NCBI GenBank assembly: GCA_965233535.1
Contig: OZ247489.1
Location: forward strand, 1 to 64,000
Origin: Cytomitobacter sp965233535
Lineage (GTDB): Bacteria > Pseudomonadota > Alphaproteobacteria > CAJXXZ01 > 1604HC
Direction of reading: 5' to 3'
Length of the DNA stretch: 64,000 bases
Shown piece after piece: positions 35,386 to 44,922 of this stretch; positions within the stretch are counted from its first letter, which is position 1; the number at the start of each line of letters is the position of its first letter. The translations under genes were made by a program, and so were the position numbers. The notes under the pieces are model-generated. The model searched no databases. It was not told where the DNA came from and was given only the letters and a program-made list of their open reading frames with translations.

Positions 35386-36207
35386 ATGATTAGATCAGAC
35401 TTTGCAGCTAACCTTACTTGGGTCAATACAGGCGGATTAGTAAAAGTTTGTGAACCAAAAAGCAATGATGAATTACAAAAATTTCTAGCAAAACAAATTC
35501 CTTATGTCCCTCTAGGATTTGGATCTAATGTAATAATTCCAGATGAAGGTTCAGAGAAGGTTATGTTGAAATTAACGAGCATGCCTAACAACATTATTCT
35601 ACAAGGCAACAACCTTATAATTGATGCTGGCACACCTAATGTCATGGCGATTCGATTTTGCATTAGTCATAATTTATCAAACTTAGAATTTCTCTATACA
35701 ATACCTGGAACAATCGGTGGAGCCTTATATATGAATGCAGGTGCATATGGATCATGTATTGCTGATAATTTAGTATGGGCAGAAATCATGAACCAAAATG
35801 GAAAAACTTTCCGAGTAAATCAATCAGAAATAAAATATGAATATAGGTCAAGTAATTTACCTAACAACTTAATTTTTGTGAAAGCTTGCTTCAAAGTGGG
35901 TAACTCTAATAATGTTGCTCAAACTGTTGCAAATATGAAACAGTATAGAAATGATAAACAGCCACGCATGAAAACTTTTGGGAGTATTTTCAAAAATATC
36001 CCACAAAGCGCTTGGCAATTAATAAAAGAATCTGGTTGCGAAAATATGAAAATAGGGGGAGCACATATTTCTCAGTTACATTGTAATTTTATTATAAATG
36101 ATGGAACTGCAACGAGTTTAGATATCAAAACACTAATTAAAAAAGTACAAGATAAAGTTTTACAAAAAACTGGCATCTTTCTTGAAAAGGAAGTTATTTT
36201 TATTTGA
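35386..36207 (+). CDS. murB: UDP-N-acetylenolpyruvoylglucosamine reductase
   Basis: MurB reduces the enolpyruvyl group to make UDP-MurNAc in peptidoglycan synthesis, using FAD and NADPH. FAD-domain motifs are VPLGFGSNVIIPDEG and the hallmark IPGTIGGALYMNAGAYG. The third domain has TFGSIFKNIP (catalytic Ser region) and AWQLIKESGCENMKIGGAHI, ending with HCNFIIND. At 273 residues it is compact (family 300-340). Followed 59 nt later by ddl. Confidence 0.95.
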   Translation: MIRSDFAANLTWVNTGGLVKVCEPKSNDELQKFLAKQIPYVPLGFGSNVIIPDEGSEKVMLKLTSMPNNIILQGNNLIIDAGTPNVMAIRFCISHNLSNLEFLYTIPGTIGGALYMNAGAYGSCIADNLVWAEIMNQNGKTFRVNQSEIKYEYRSSNLPNNLIFVKACFKVGNSNNVAQTVANMKQYRNDKQPRMKTFGSIFKNIPQSAWQLIKESGCENMKIGGAHISQLHCNFIINDGTATSLDIKTLIKKVQDKVLQKTGIFLEKEVIFI

Positions 36208-36266
36208 AACCTATGAGTTGTTCTATGCATGAGGACTCTTTTTAAATTTTGTGAGACACTTTAAGT

Positions 36267-37124
36267 ATGAATATAGTCATTTTATCTGGTGGTTGGAGTG
36301 AATCTTATGCTTCTATCAAAAGTGCTAAAGTAGTGCAAAGCCTATTTGCCAATGAAAAAATCACCTGTTTGGATCCTGTGAATGGTTTAAATAAATTGAA
36401 ATCAAATATTTTAAAAATTAATCCAAAAATTATTATTAATCTTGTCCATGGGTATTGGGGGGAAGATGGGTATGCGCAATTATTTCTCGATGATTTGAAA
36501 ATCCCTTATAGTGGACCAAAGATGAATGATGCATTTCTTTCTATGAATAAACATATGATGCGTGTAATATGTACTGAAATAAACATCCCAATTCCGCAAG
36601 GAAATACTTATACAAATTCTCAATATCAAAATACTGTAGATTTTTATCCACACCTTACAAAACCAATTTTTGGTGGATCATCTCATGGTATCAAAGTAAT
36701 TAATTGTGAAGAGGAAAAAACACTAAACAATTCACAAGAACCTACACTATTATGTGAAAAATTAATTGTTGGACCAGAATTAGGGATCGCAGTATTAAAT
36801 GGGAAAGTATTAGGTGGAGTAATTATAGAACATGAAGAGCAGATATATACTGTGAATGCTAAAAATACAGATGATAGAGTGACGTTTAATGATGCTAAAT
36901 TATTTCCTGATCAAGCATTAGTTGAAGAAGCAAAAACACTGGCTGTAAAACTATATAAACGAATTAATGGACATGGAATTGCAAGAATAGATTTTAAACT
37001 TTCAGATAAGCCATATTTTATAGATTACAACTCAATTCCTGGAATGGTGCTTTTACCAAAAATTCTTAAATATGGTGGGTATTCTGATGAAGATTTTAGA
37101 AATATGCTTTTAGGAATATCATAA
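36267..37124 (+). CDS. ddl: D-alanine-D-alanine ligase
   Basis: ATP-grasp enzyme making the D-Ala-D-Ala dipeptide. Motifs are NLVHGYWGEDGYAQ, LKIPYSGPKMNDAFLSMNKH, KPIFGGSSHGIKVI and ARIDFKLSDKPYFIDYNSIP. The residue before the conserved Asn is normally Glu (E-x-N), which binds magnesium; here it is Asp (IDYNS), a conservative change. Length 285, slightly short. Together with murB, dapD, dapF and murJ it indicates that peptidoglycan precursors are still made. Confidence 0.93.
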   Translation: MNIVILSGGWSESYASIKSAKVVQSLFANEKITCLDPVNGLNKLKSNILKINPKIIINLVHGYWGEDGYAQLFLDDLKIPYSGPKMNDAFLSMNKHMMRVICTEINIPIPQGNTYTNSQYQNTVDFYPHLTKPIFGGSSHGIKVINCEEEKTLNNSQEPTLLCEKLIVGPELGIAVLNGKVLGGVIIEHEEQIYTVNAKNTDDRVTFNDAKLFPDQALVEEAKTLAVKLYKRINGHGIARIDFKLSDKPYFIDYNSIPGMVLLPKILKYGGYSDEDFRNMLLGIS

Positions 37125-37238
37125 CTTTTTAATTTGCAAGCCAAAATTTGCACAGTGCTTAATATGTTTTGCATTGTTCAAATATATACTTAATTAATCT
37201 ATACACTATTCAGCGTTTATTATATGTTATAGTTTCTC

Positions 37239-39134
37239 ATGAATAAATTAATAAATTTATGTTTATGCTTTGCTGCAAGCACTTTTGCTACATTAGACCT
37301 TTATGATACAAATGGAAATATTACAAATCCATTAGATTGGTGCGATAAATCTGATCCTGTGAAAGCAGAACAATTTACCAAAGCAATGAATGAAAAATAC
37401 AATGAAATGCTAGAAAACCCAAGTGTATATACATGCTCTAATAACAGTGTGAATTTTATTAATTTGTATAATGCGTACAAAACATATAAGAAACACAAAG
37501 CGTATAAAGCATATGAAAAAAGTGCAATGAGTCGCTCTATTGCATGTGCAAACAAACATATTTTATTGTTTTTAATTGACAAAGACCTTTTAGGAAGATT
37601 AATGCTACATGATGATATAAATCTCATTATATCAAGCGGGCATTCTAAATTGTGCAATATAACAGATACAGTCAGAGATAATAAAATGCTAAAAACTACC
37701 CATAATAAACTCTTTTATGATCGCGCTAAAATGATTGAATACTATGATATCGATGCTGCAGTTCAATATAATGATACTTCTCCAAATAGCAAAAACATTG
37801 AAGAAGTTGAGAATTTGCAATTTGAAAATGCAATAAAAGTAGTTATCAAATTTGAGCGTCTACAAAATGTAAAAATAATGATAACCAAAAGACATCTAAA
37901 TAATAAAGCAGTAGATAATGCATTCAATAATGCTCAAATTGAATTTGATAGAAAGTATGGAAATGTTTTCAACTCAATTGAGTGCGAAGAAAATTTTCAA
38001 GAAGCTCAAAAAATAGTTTTGCTAAATGCATTTACAGAGCTTGCTTGCATACATGGTTATGATCCACAAAGACAAAACCCACTTGCATTGGAAATTGTAA
38101 AATTACAAAAAATAGAAACAGATAAATATCAACACTCACACGAAATAATGCATTTCATGTCTTTTGCGCACAAAACGAATCAGGAAATTGAGTTAAGTAT
38201 CAAATGTGATTTATCAACACATCCAGCATTATACTGTGCATCTAAAAAAATACTCATTAAAAATGAATCACAGTATCCTGCTGCTATAAATATCAATGCA
38301 TCACATGATGTTAGGAGATGCATTCTTGACGGTAAGTTTCATTTTATATATACGCACGGTTGTTTTAGCAAAGTGTCATTAAATGCAAATTCAACATGCA
38401 AAACACTATTAATCAATGAAATTCATAACTCTCACATAAAAGGCAAAGCTAACATATCCAACATAATCAATTATGATGATGAAACTCTAGCAACTTATAT
38501 AGCAACAAAATACTGCAATGATATGCATGAAAATTATAAGCAATCTAATGAAATGCCCGATTTTAAAGATTGGATTAAATCATGTGATTCCTCATCAAGT
38601 ATGATTTTAGAAAATGGTTACTTAAAATTAAATCTTAATTTATTCACTTCAGCTAATATGATAAAGCTGCAAAGCACAATGAATAAAATAGATTTAATAA
38701 ATGCTGTAAATCTCTCAATACGCATAATTCACAAAATAAAAGAAGAATGCAATAAAATTCAAAGGGGACTTGATATAATAGAAGCAGAAATTAATCGGTT
38801 AAATTGCAATAAAGGTAAATTAATTGATGAATTACAAAGCATACAATCATCATCTTTGAACCTAAGAATCACAGAAATAAACAATAAATTATATAATATA
38901 AATGCTGCATTAGAAGTGAAGCAATTTATTTTAAAAGTAGGTAAGTACAGAAACCCTTTTTATACAGAGGATTTTATGATTCATCATGAAGAAATATTGA
39001 TAAATTGGCATCATGCGAAGTTATATGAAATTTACACAAATGAAACAATCCGAATGCACATATTAAAATATATGATAAATGCATACTCATTTATATCTGG
39101 CAATTCCTTTTATACCTACAACACTATCAACTAA
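37239..39134 (+). CDS. Secreted coiled-coil protein, family C (member C3, largest)
   Basis: 631 residues. Signal MNKLINLCLCFAASTFA, motif LDLYDTNGNITNPLDWCDKS and DPVKAEQF. It has an extra helical region of about 150 residues compared with C1 and C2. The shared block is IKNESQYPAAININAS with RCILDGKFHFIYTHGC, then MPDFKDWIKS, then a coiled coil (IKEECNKIQRGLDIIEAEI). After it about 70 more residues follow that the others lack. A TATAGT box ends 5 nt before the ATG. Function unknown. Confidence 0.73.
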   Translation: MNKLINLCLCFAASTFATLDLYDTNGNITNPLDWCDKSDPVKAEQFTKAMNEKYNEMLENPSVYTCSNNSVNFINLYNAYKTYKKHKAYKAYEKSAMSRSIACANKHILLFLIDKDLLGRLMLHDDINLIISSGHSKLCNITDTVRDNKMLKTTHNKLFYDRAKMIEYYDIDAAVQYNDTSPNSKNIEEVENLQFENAIKVVIKFERLQNVKIMITKRHLNNKAVDNAFNNAQIEFDRKYGNVFNSIECEENFQEAQKIVLLNAFTELACIHGYDPQRQNPLALEIVKLQKIETDKYQHSHEIMHFMSFAHKTNQEIELSIKCDLSTHPALYCASKKILIKNESQYPAAININASHDVRRCILDGKFHFIYTHGCFSKVSLNANSTCKTLLINEIHNSHIKGKANISNIINYDDETLATYIATKYCNDMHENYKQSNEMPDFKDWIKSCDSSSSMILENGYLKLNLNLFTSANMIKLQSTMNKIDLINAVNLSIRIIHKIKEECNKIQRGLDIIEAEINRLNCNKGKLIDELQSIQSSSLNLRITEINNKLYNINAALEVKQFILKVGKYRNPFYTEDFMIHHEEILINWHHAKLYEIYTNETIRMHILKYMINAYSFISGNSFYTYNTIN

Positions 39135-39301
39135 AATGATTTTCTCATATTGATATTTTAAAATATAAAACAAATAACTTTCCTCTTAACTTGTTTTGCT
39201 GCCTGATCATGAGTTTCAAAATAAATAGTGATTTATAAAAAATTTACACATTAATTATGAATTTATGCTTGCTTTTTTTAATTTACATGTTAGAATCCCA
39301 T

Positions 39302-40378
39302 ATGTTTAAATTGGTTACTTTTATTGCATGTGTATCGTTCAATACTTTTGCAGGATTTGAAATAAGAGATAAACAAAGCCATATTGTGAATCCTATAGAT
39401 ATATTTTCTGGATCTAACCCAAAATATAAAGAAATAAGAAATATGCTGCATAAGGAATATGCTATATATATAAAGGATGGCGCAGTATCTCCATTCAAAC
39501 CTGGAATTTTTGGAACTGGAATGTCAAAAGAGATGTTTGACACTCTGGAGTTGCCTTATTTTTTCACTCATGAAAATTGCCTAATACCTAGAGAAGTTAG
39601 CAATAATATCATTGGATATAATTCAGATATATTCGATCTTTTCTATGTAGCAAAATGGAATGCTTTTGCATCTTGCATTGAAAAGAATCCAAAAATATTC
39701 TCTGATCCCAATCTATATATTTTACCTATACCAAATGACCTAGATAACAAGAAAGTGGGTGATAATCCAGAAAATTCTTCTACAGCAGATAGCGATAACT
39801 TAACTACATCAGATGAAACAGAGAGCAATAGAAAGTTAAACCTTTATTTATCAAATACACAATATACACAAGATGCAGTTGATATACTTATAAAAATCAC
39901 AAAATATTTAAGTGTTTTCGCATTCAAAGATTTTTATATTGGGGGGTATACTGAGCAACTTCAATTGCAATTCAATCCAAAAGCATTGAACTTTTCAACT
40001 TTAGAGATAGATAATATGGCTTATTCTTTCCCCAACTTTCTCTCATTTACTGCCTCATCCACATCTACGAATGAAATTATATTCAATATTAATAACACTA
40101 ATAAATTAATGCATGATGCTTTTATAACATTTGATCAATCAACAGATATGTTTTCTATCTTTGCCTCTGCATTTAAGTGTATTATAAAGGACAATATAGT
40201 TGAAATACCTAATATATCTGCGGCAATCCAAATAGGATGTATTAACAAGATGCAGGTAGGATATATATCTGAAGTGAATACACAAATAAAAGATAAAAGC
40301 CAAATACATGCAGCATTTGAAAATATATATAAGTGCAATAGCTGCATATACCGTTACTCGGCTACTGCTTTATGTTAG
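39302..40378 (+). CDS. Secreted protein, family D (member D1) with family C N-terminal motif
   Basis: 358 residues from ATG 39302, chosen because it gives signal MFKLVTFIACVSFNTFAG and follows a TAGAAT box by 5 nt. The family C motif is present in weak form (FEIRDKQSHIVNPIDI), but without Trp-Cys. The middle shares NNIIGYNSDIFDLFYVAKWN with the next gene (EHIIGYCDTEIINFFDLIKW). A Ser/Thr/Asp-rich linker lies near residue 165 (SSTADSDNLTTSDETES). The stop codon overlaps the next start by 7 nt, so the two are coupled. Function unknown. Confidence 0.68.
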   Translation: MFKLVTFIACVSFNTFAGFEIRDKQSHIVNPIDIFSGSNPKYKEIRNMLHKEYAIYIKDGAVSPFKPGIFGTGMSKEMFDTLELPYFFTHENCLIPREVSNNIIGYNSDIFDLFYVAKWNAFASCIEKNPKIFSDPNLYILPIPNDLDNKKVGDNPENSSTADSDNLTTSDETESNRKLNLYLSNTQYTQDAVDILIKITKYLSVFAFKDFYIGGYTEQLQLQFNPKALNFSTLEIDNMAYSFPNFLSFTASSTSTNEIIFNINNTNKLMHDAFITFDQSTDMFSIFASAFKCIIKDNIVEIPNISAAIQIGCINKMQVGYISEVNTQIKDKSQIHAAFENIYKCNSCIYRYSATALC

Positions 40379-41904
40379 GATTGTACGTGTTTAGATTTAT
40401 TTATATTGCTGTGTTCGGAGCGTTAAATTCATTTGCTACTTCTGAACATAGTTCCCAAGTCATGTCAGGCAATCAAACTCAAATCTCTAATTTTTCAAGC
40501 TTTGAAATAATTAATAAATATGGTGCCAAAAAGTACCCAAATGATGATTACCCTAAGTTTTCAGACTCAATTTATAAGAAATGTAATGAATCAATAAAAA
40601 GTAGTAATGGAAAATATATAGATAAGGTATCTGGCATTCAAATACCAGAAACATATATGATGCCATATAAAATGGTAAATGTGATTTGTAAAAAATGGTA
40701 TCAAAATCACCCTAACAAATTAGAGATTAGCGCATACTCTTCGTATAGAAAACTGAGCGAACACATCATCGGATATTGTGACACTGAAATAATAAATTTC
40801 TTTGACTTAATAAAATGGAATTCTTTGAAATCAATATTAAGCTCAGTAAAAGACACTAGATTACTTGCTGAATTTGCATATGAGAGAGATGTTCCACCAA
40901 CACCAATCGACAACACAGATGTTAAAACATTGTCACACAAAGAGCATGTCAAATACATGGTTGGAGAATCAAAGATTAAAGAGGTAGAACCAACCAAAAT
41001 TCATACTATAAAATTGGGGGGACAATTCGCTAACGATATAATGAAAGTATTTAATCAAATCTCAAAATTTACCAAAGAAATGTATAATATACATATGTCA
41101 TATTTTTATCTTATGCCTCCTATCACAATTGCACGCAATGCCAGTAATTTGCAAAGCATGCTAAATATAAATTGTGATATCTGCAACAATCAAAGTCTGC
41201 CATATATAATGATAGTTGGATACATTGATTATTGTGAACCTGATTTTACTGATTCACAGTATAAAATTCTTTTTAAAAATATAAGTAAGGATCAATATTA
41301 TGAATATTGTTATAAAGACGTCTCACTTGTTGATGATCTTAATAAGGAAATAAAATACATAGCGTTCATGCTGTTTACTGCTAAATTTAATGGGCTATCT
41401 ACATATCTTGACGGTGCATTTTCAATGCATAATGTGCAGATGTTAATGCATAGCAGAAATAAAGAAATTGCACATTTCAAAGAATATAGTAATACAATAG
41501 ATTCAACAAATACACAAATTTTAAGAGATCTCAAATCTCAAAACTCTGAACACCTTGAACAAGAAATAGATAAACAAAAACATAATAACGCTAATGTAAT
41601 AGATTCATATAATGAAGTTATCAATCTAAATAGCAAGATTTTATCCATACCTATTGAGCATTATGAGTTTATGATATGTAGCACCTCATCTCTGCTCAAA
41701 ATTTTTGAAGGTTCTTCTGTGATCATTAAAAAATCTATACTATTTTCTGCAATACAATTACAACATGACAATGTGGCTATATATAAGAGAGAAAATGTTC
41801 AACGATTTCACTATGCTAAACCTGATGTGCTTGATCGTGATGCATGGATTGAATCTGTAATGGATAAAGTCACTAATAAAGTAGAAGGAATATTTGTAAT
41901 ATAA
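40372..41904 (+). CDS. Secreted protein, family D (member D2)
   Basis: 510 residues. Hydrophobic N-terminus VFRFIYIAVFGALNSFAT acts as a signal. Shared with D1 is the block HIIGYCDTEIINFFDLIKWN. A Glu/Asp/Asn-rich helical part (LRDLKSQNSEHLEQEIDKQK) may be coiled coil. No catalytic motif seen. Overlaps the end of D1 by 7 nt. Function unknown. Confidence 0.66.
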   Translation: MLGLYVFRFIYIAVFGALNSFATSEHSSQVMSGNQTQISNFSSFEIINKYGAKKYPNDDYPKFSDSIYKKCNESIKSSNGKYIDKVSGIQIPETYMMPYKMVNVICKKWYQNHPNKLEISAYSSYRKLSEHIIGYCDTEIINFFDLIKWNSLKSILSSVKDTRLLAEFAYERDVPPTPIDNTDVKTLSHKEHVKYMVGESKIKEVEPTKIHTIKLGGQFANDIMKVFNQISKFTKEMYNIHMSYFYLMPPITIARNASNLQSMLNINCDICNNQSLPYIMIVGYIDYCEPDFTDSQYKILFKNISKDQYYEYCYKDVSLVDDLNKEIKYIAFMLFTAKFNGLSTYLDGAFSMHNVQMLMHSRNKEIAHFKEYSNTIDSTNTQILRDLKSQNSEHLEQEIDKQKHNNANVIDSYNEVINLNSKILSIPIEHYEFMICSTSSLLKIFEGSSVIIKKSILFSAIQLQHDNVAIYKRENVQRFHYAKPDVLDRDAWIESVMDKVTNKVEGIFVI

Positions 41905-42115
41905 ATTTCATTAATATATATAAACACTGAAAAATGCTATCGCTCCACGTAATAAGGCAGAATTTGCACAACGAACCTCTCTTAGCATATCCAAATCTTT
42001 TCTATAAATTCTTTCAAAAAAGTAGCTTTCAACAATGTATATTTATACTAATCAATCAATTTTATCTTGCACTTTTTGCACTATACCCGTTCAAAGCAAT
42101 TTGTTACATTAAGTC

Positions 42116-42751
42116 ATGTTTTTTAAAAAATTAATTATTGCATGTATTGCGATTAGCACTTACTCTGCAATTGAAATTCACGATGCAGATGGAATAAGAA
42201 CACTTTCAATCAGTGATGATAAGTCACCATATGTATTTGAGTCTTGTGATAAAATATGCATTACAAATGAGTCAGAGCGTCCAATTTCTATGACATTATA
42301 TAGTAGTTCTAGCAAAGATTGTATCAAACAATGTGAGTTCAAAGGAAAGTTTAACTTTTTATCATTAGTAATGTTGCAAGCAGAAAAGGTATTATTTCTT
42401 GATGATTCAAAATGTGACAATTGCGTAATTAAGCAAGGTGATGAAAAAATTCACCACATAATTGAGAATCCTGCAGTTAAATTCACATATATACAACATG
42501 CGGACATTCATGGGAAACATGATGCTATTAATGCTATAGGTCACTTACATAGTATGTACTGTCATAATATAGACAACCCACATAACCCACATGTAAAACC
42601 AAATGCTCCAATTCCCAATTTCACTGATTGGATGCATGTAATTATAAATGAGAAACTCATGCCTATGATAAAGGCAATTGAAGCAGAAACAAATGACAGA
42701 ATAGTAAAATTCGATGAAAAAATTTCTAACTTTGATGCAATCAAGAGTTAG
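42116..42751 (+). CDS. Secreted protein, family C (member C4, short, possibly frameshifted)
   Basis: 211 residues. Signal MFFKKLIIACIAISTYSA, a degenerate N-terminal motif (IEIHDADGIRTLSI), then directly the family block ITNESERPISMTLYSSSSKD with CEFKGKFNFLSLVML and CDNCVI, and IPNFTDWMHVII. The large helical middle of C1-C3 is missing. It stops at 42751, just where the others continue into a coiled coil. In another frame 42736-42999 encodes such a helical stretch (MSINDMIKLSSALSN, NRIVNELVNAFELG). A TACATT box ends 5 nt before the ATG. Confidence 0.65.
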   Translation: MFFKKLIIACIAISTYSAIEIHDADGIRTLSISDDKSPYVFESCDKICITNESERPISMTLYSSSSKDCIKQCEFKGKFNFLSLVMLQAEKVLFLDDSKCDNCVIKQGDEKIHHIIENPAVKFTYIQHADIHGKHDAINAIGHLHSMYCHNIDNPHNPHVKPNAPIPNFTDWMHVIINEKLMPMIKAIEAETNDRIVKFDEKISNFDAIKS

Positions 42752-42999
42752 TACACATTAGGGTACAAACAATAGCAATTAGAAACTTTCATATAATTTT
42801 GCAAAAAAATAATTTAGAAGGCAAAGCAAACATTAACACAATACAAAATGAAAGCAATGAGATGAGTATAAATGATATGATAAAGCTAAGCAGCGCACTT
42901 TCGAATACAAAAAAAATAGAAAATGAACTAACGCAACATAACCGTATTGTAAATGAATTAGTTAATGCATTTGAATTAGGTTCTGATATACTCCAATAA
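42736..42999 (+). pseudogene. Detached coiled-coil end of family C4
   Basis: An open stretch in another frame immediately after C4, rich in Asn, Glu, Lys and Leu, without a convincing start codon or ribosome site (only a TTG at 42799). Its composition and position match the C-terminal coiled coil of the family C proteins. It is best explained as the end of C4 separated by a frameshift near 42740. A tiny independent gene is less likely. Confidence 0.45.
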
Positions 43000-43298
43000 T
43001 ATTCGCAATTCATTTATATAAAAGATTAATAAATTTGACTTTGATTCTTTCATTCGATAACAAACATAATTTATTTTTTTGTCGACATATAATAAATCAC
43101 TTTTGATCTATAAAAGCTAATTTAAAATCACATTCTTTCCAAATCATAAATATTAATCATTTGTAGTTTATAAATTTCTAATTTAAAAGCATATTTCTCA
43201 ATATATGGTTTATCCATTTTACTAATAACTCTGGATCCATAAAAATTTATGCTACTAGCTCACTTGCAGAGTCAGTAAGTAAAGAAGTAAGATTCGAA

Positions 43299-43613
43299 TG
43301 GAAACCTGTTGTCGCTATAATTAGAGGAAAGTCCGGGCTCCAAGAAGAAAAGGTGCCGGTTAATGGCCGGCGGATGTAAAAGTTCAGGGAAAGTGCCACA
43401 GAAAATATACCGCCTTAGGGTAAGGTTGAAATGGTGCGGTAAGAGCGCACCGCTGTTTTGGTAACAAAGCAGGCAGGGTAAACCCCACCTGGAGCAAGTT
43501 CAAGCAAAGAGATTCTTCAATGTCGCTCTTGGGTTGAATGCTATAGTCTTACAGCAATGTATGGCAGAGACAAATGACAACTTAAATACAAAACCCGGCT
43601 TATAAGGTTTCCA
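43299..43613 (+). ncRNA. rnpB: RNase P RNA
   Basis: The catalytic RNA of RNase P, which trims tRNA 5' leaders. The P1 helix is formed by TGGAAACC at the start and GGTTTCCA at the end. Universal blocks are GAGGAAAGTCCGGGCTCC near 43323, AAGGTTGAAATGGTGCGGTA then AGAGCGCACCG near 43445, GGTAAACCCCACC near 43478 and ACAAAACCCGGCTTA near 43590. About 315 nt, small for the A type. No protein gene overlaps. Confidence 0.96.
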
Positions 43614-44008
43614 ATTTATAAACATTGCTTTTGATTTATAAAATTCTAATTTAATTTGCAAAAATTAATATAGACAAAACACTTCTCAAACTGAATTCTT
43701 ATCTCAAATTATAATAAGCCAATCTATAAACATTTATTTATTATGAGTGAGTAAATTCAAAATACATACGATTACAAAACAATTATATGTTCTATATTCC
43801 AATTTAAAGTTATTTCAAAAGCAAAAATAATTTATCATTTCACAGCGCATATCAATCAATTGAAATGCTTACTCTCAATTATATAAAAACATCTTCAAAC
43901 AAAATATTATATAAAATCAACTTCAAAATCACTTTTTATGAACTATAAAATGATACCTCTATAGCATATGGAGTTGAATTAAAGGTCTCTAACGTATAAA
44001 ATTATCTT
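43614..44008. other. Intergenic region without genes
   Basis: About 395 bases of very AT-rich sequence between rnpB and ndk, and a similar 300 bases precede rnpB. I see no gene. A short imperfect motif of the form TTTATAAATTCTAATTTAA recurs on both sides of rnpB (near 43110, 43167 and 43640). Confidence 0.5.
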
Positions 44009-44428
44009 ATGAATATTCAAAATACATTATCAATTATTAAGCCCGATGCCGTGAAAAACGGAGTATCTGGAAATATTATTAACATCTTTGAGACAAATGA
44101 TTTTAACATTATAGCAATGAAAAAGATTCATTTATCAAAGAAACAAGCAGAAGCATTTTACAAAGAACATTCTGCAAGACCTTTTTACAATGCGCTATGT
44201 GAATTCATGTGTTCTGGACCTGTAATTGTACAAGTTTTACAAGGTGAAAATGCAATCAAAGCAAACAGAGATATCATGGGAGCAACAAACCCTGCAGATG
44301 CTACAGAAGGAACAATTAGAAAATTATACGGAGCTTCTATCGATAACAATGCTGTACATGGATCTGATTCAGAAGACAGCGCAAAAAGAGAAATTTCATT
44401 CTTCTTTTCCGAGTTAGAAATATATTAA
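44009..44428 (+). CDS. ndk: Nucleoside diphosphate kinase
   Basis: Transfers phosphate between nucleoside di- and triphosphates. Start TLSIIKPDAVKNG, middle HSARPFYNALCEFMCSGPVI and the phosphohistidine in NNAVHGSDSEDSAKREI are diagnostic. Length 139. A TAAAAT box ends 6 nt before the ATG and shares the string ATTATCTTATG with the truB start, suggesting a leaderless mRNA. Its last base is the first of the next gene's ATG. Confidence 0.97.
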   Translation: MNIQNTLSIIKPDAVKNGVSGNIINIFETNDFNIIAMKKIHLSKKQAEAFYKEHSARPFYNALCEFMCSGPVIVQVLQGENAIKANRDIMGATNPADATEGTIRKLYGASIDNNAVHGSDSEDSAKREISFFFSELEIY

Positions 44429-44922
44429 TGTACACAATTCCAAATATAATCAGCGCATCTAGAATCATTTTAGGATTTCTATTTTTCACTTATTACCCTA
44501 ATAAAAGTGCATATGTATTTTTATATTTAGGAGCTATAAGTGATATTATTGATGGTTGGGTTGCGAGAAAATTCAATTTAACATCAAAAGTAGGTGAAGT
44601 TTTGGATCCTATTGCTGATAAAATATTTTGGATGCTTATCATTGTAAAACTTTATATGAATTCTATACTTCCAAAGTGGTTTTTCTTAGCTATTTTGGCA
44701 AGAGATATTATATTTTTCATATCATTTGTATATATGTATTTAATGCAAAAAGATAAATTCAAAGCAACTTGGTCTGGAAAATTAACAGCAGTAATAGTTG
44801 GAATGACATGTGTCATCTCACTTTATGAAACATGCCCACACTGCATGCATAGATTATATGTTATATCATTATGCATGTTGTTATTTAATGCATTTGATTA
44901 TTGCAGAAGATTGTACAAATGA
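44428..44922 (+). CDS. pgsA: CDP-alcohol phosphatidyltransferase, probably PgsA
   Basis: Membrane enzyme joining CDP-diacylglycerol with an alcohol phosphate. The family motif D-x2-D-G-x2-A-R-x8-G-x3-D-x3-D is exact in DIIDGWVARKFNLTSK and VGEVLDPIAD. Several hydrophobic helices follow. 164 residues is near the size of phosphatidylglycerophosphate synthase; a cardiolipin-synthase-type role cannot be excluded. Overlaps ndk by one base and the next gene by four (ATGA). Confidence 0.88.
   Translation: MYTIPNIISASRIILGFLFFTYYPNKSAYVFLYLGAISDIIDGWVARKFNLTSKVGEVLDPIADKIFWMLIIVKLYMNSILPKWFFLAILARDIIFFISFVYMYLMQKDKFKATWSGKLTAVIVGMTCVISLYETCPHCMHRLYVISLCMLLFNAFDYCRRLYK

Noticed and set aside
41934..42134. 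66-residue plus-strand frame between D2 and C4
   Set aside because: No ribosome site, no -10 box before the ATG, no family likeness, and it overlaps the start of C4.
43299..43613. Reading of the GATTCGAA near 43291 as a tRNA T arm
   Set aside because: It lies just before the RNase P RNA and has no partner acceptor or anticodon arm.
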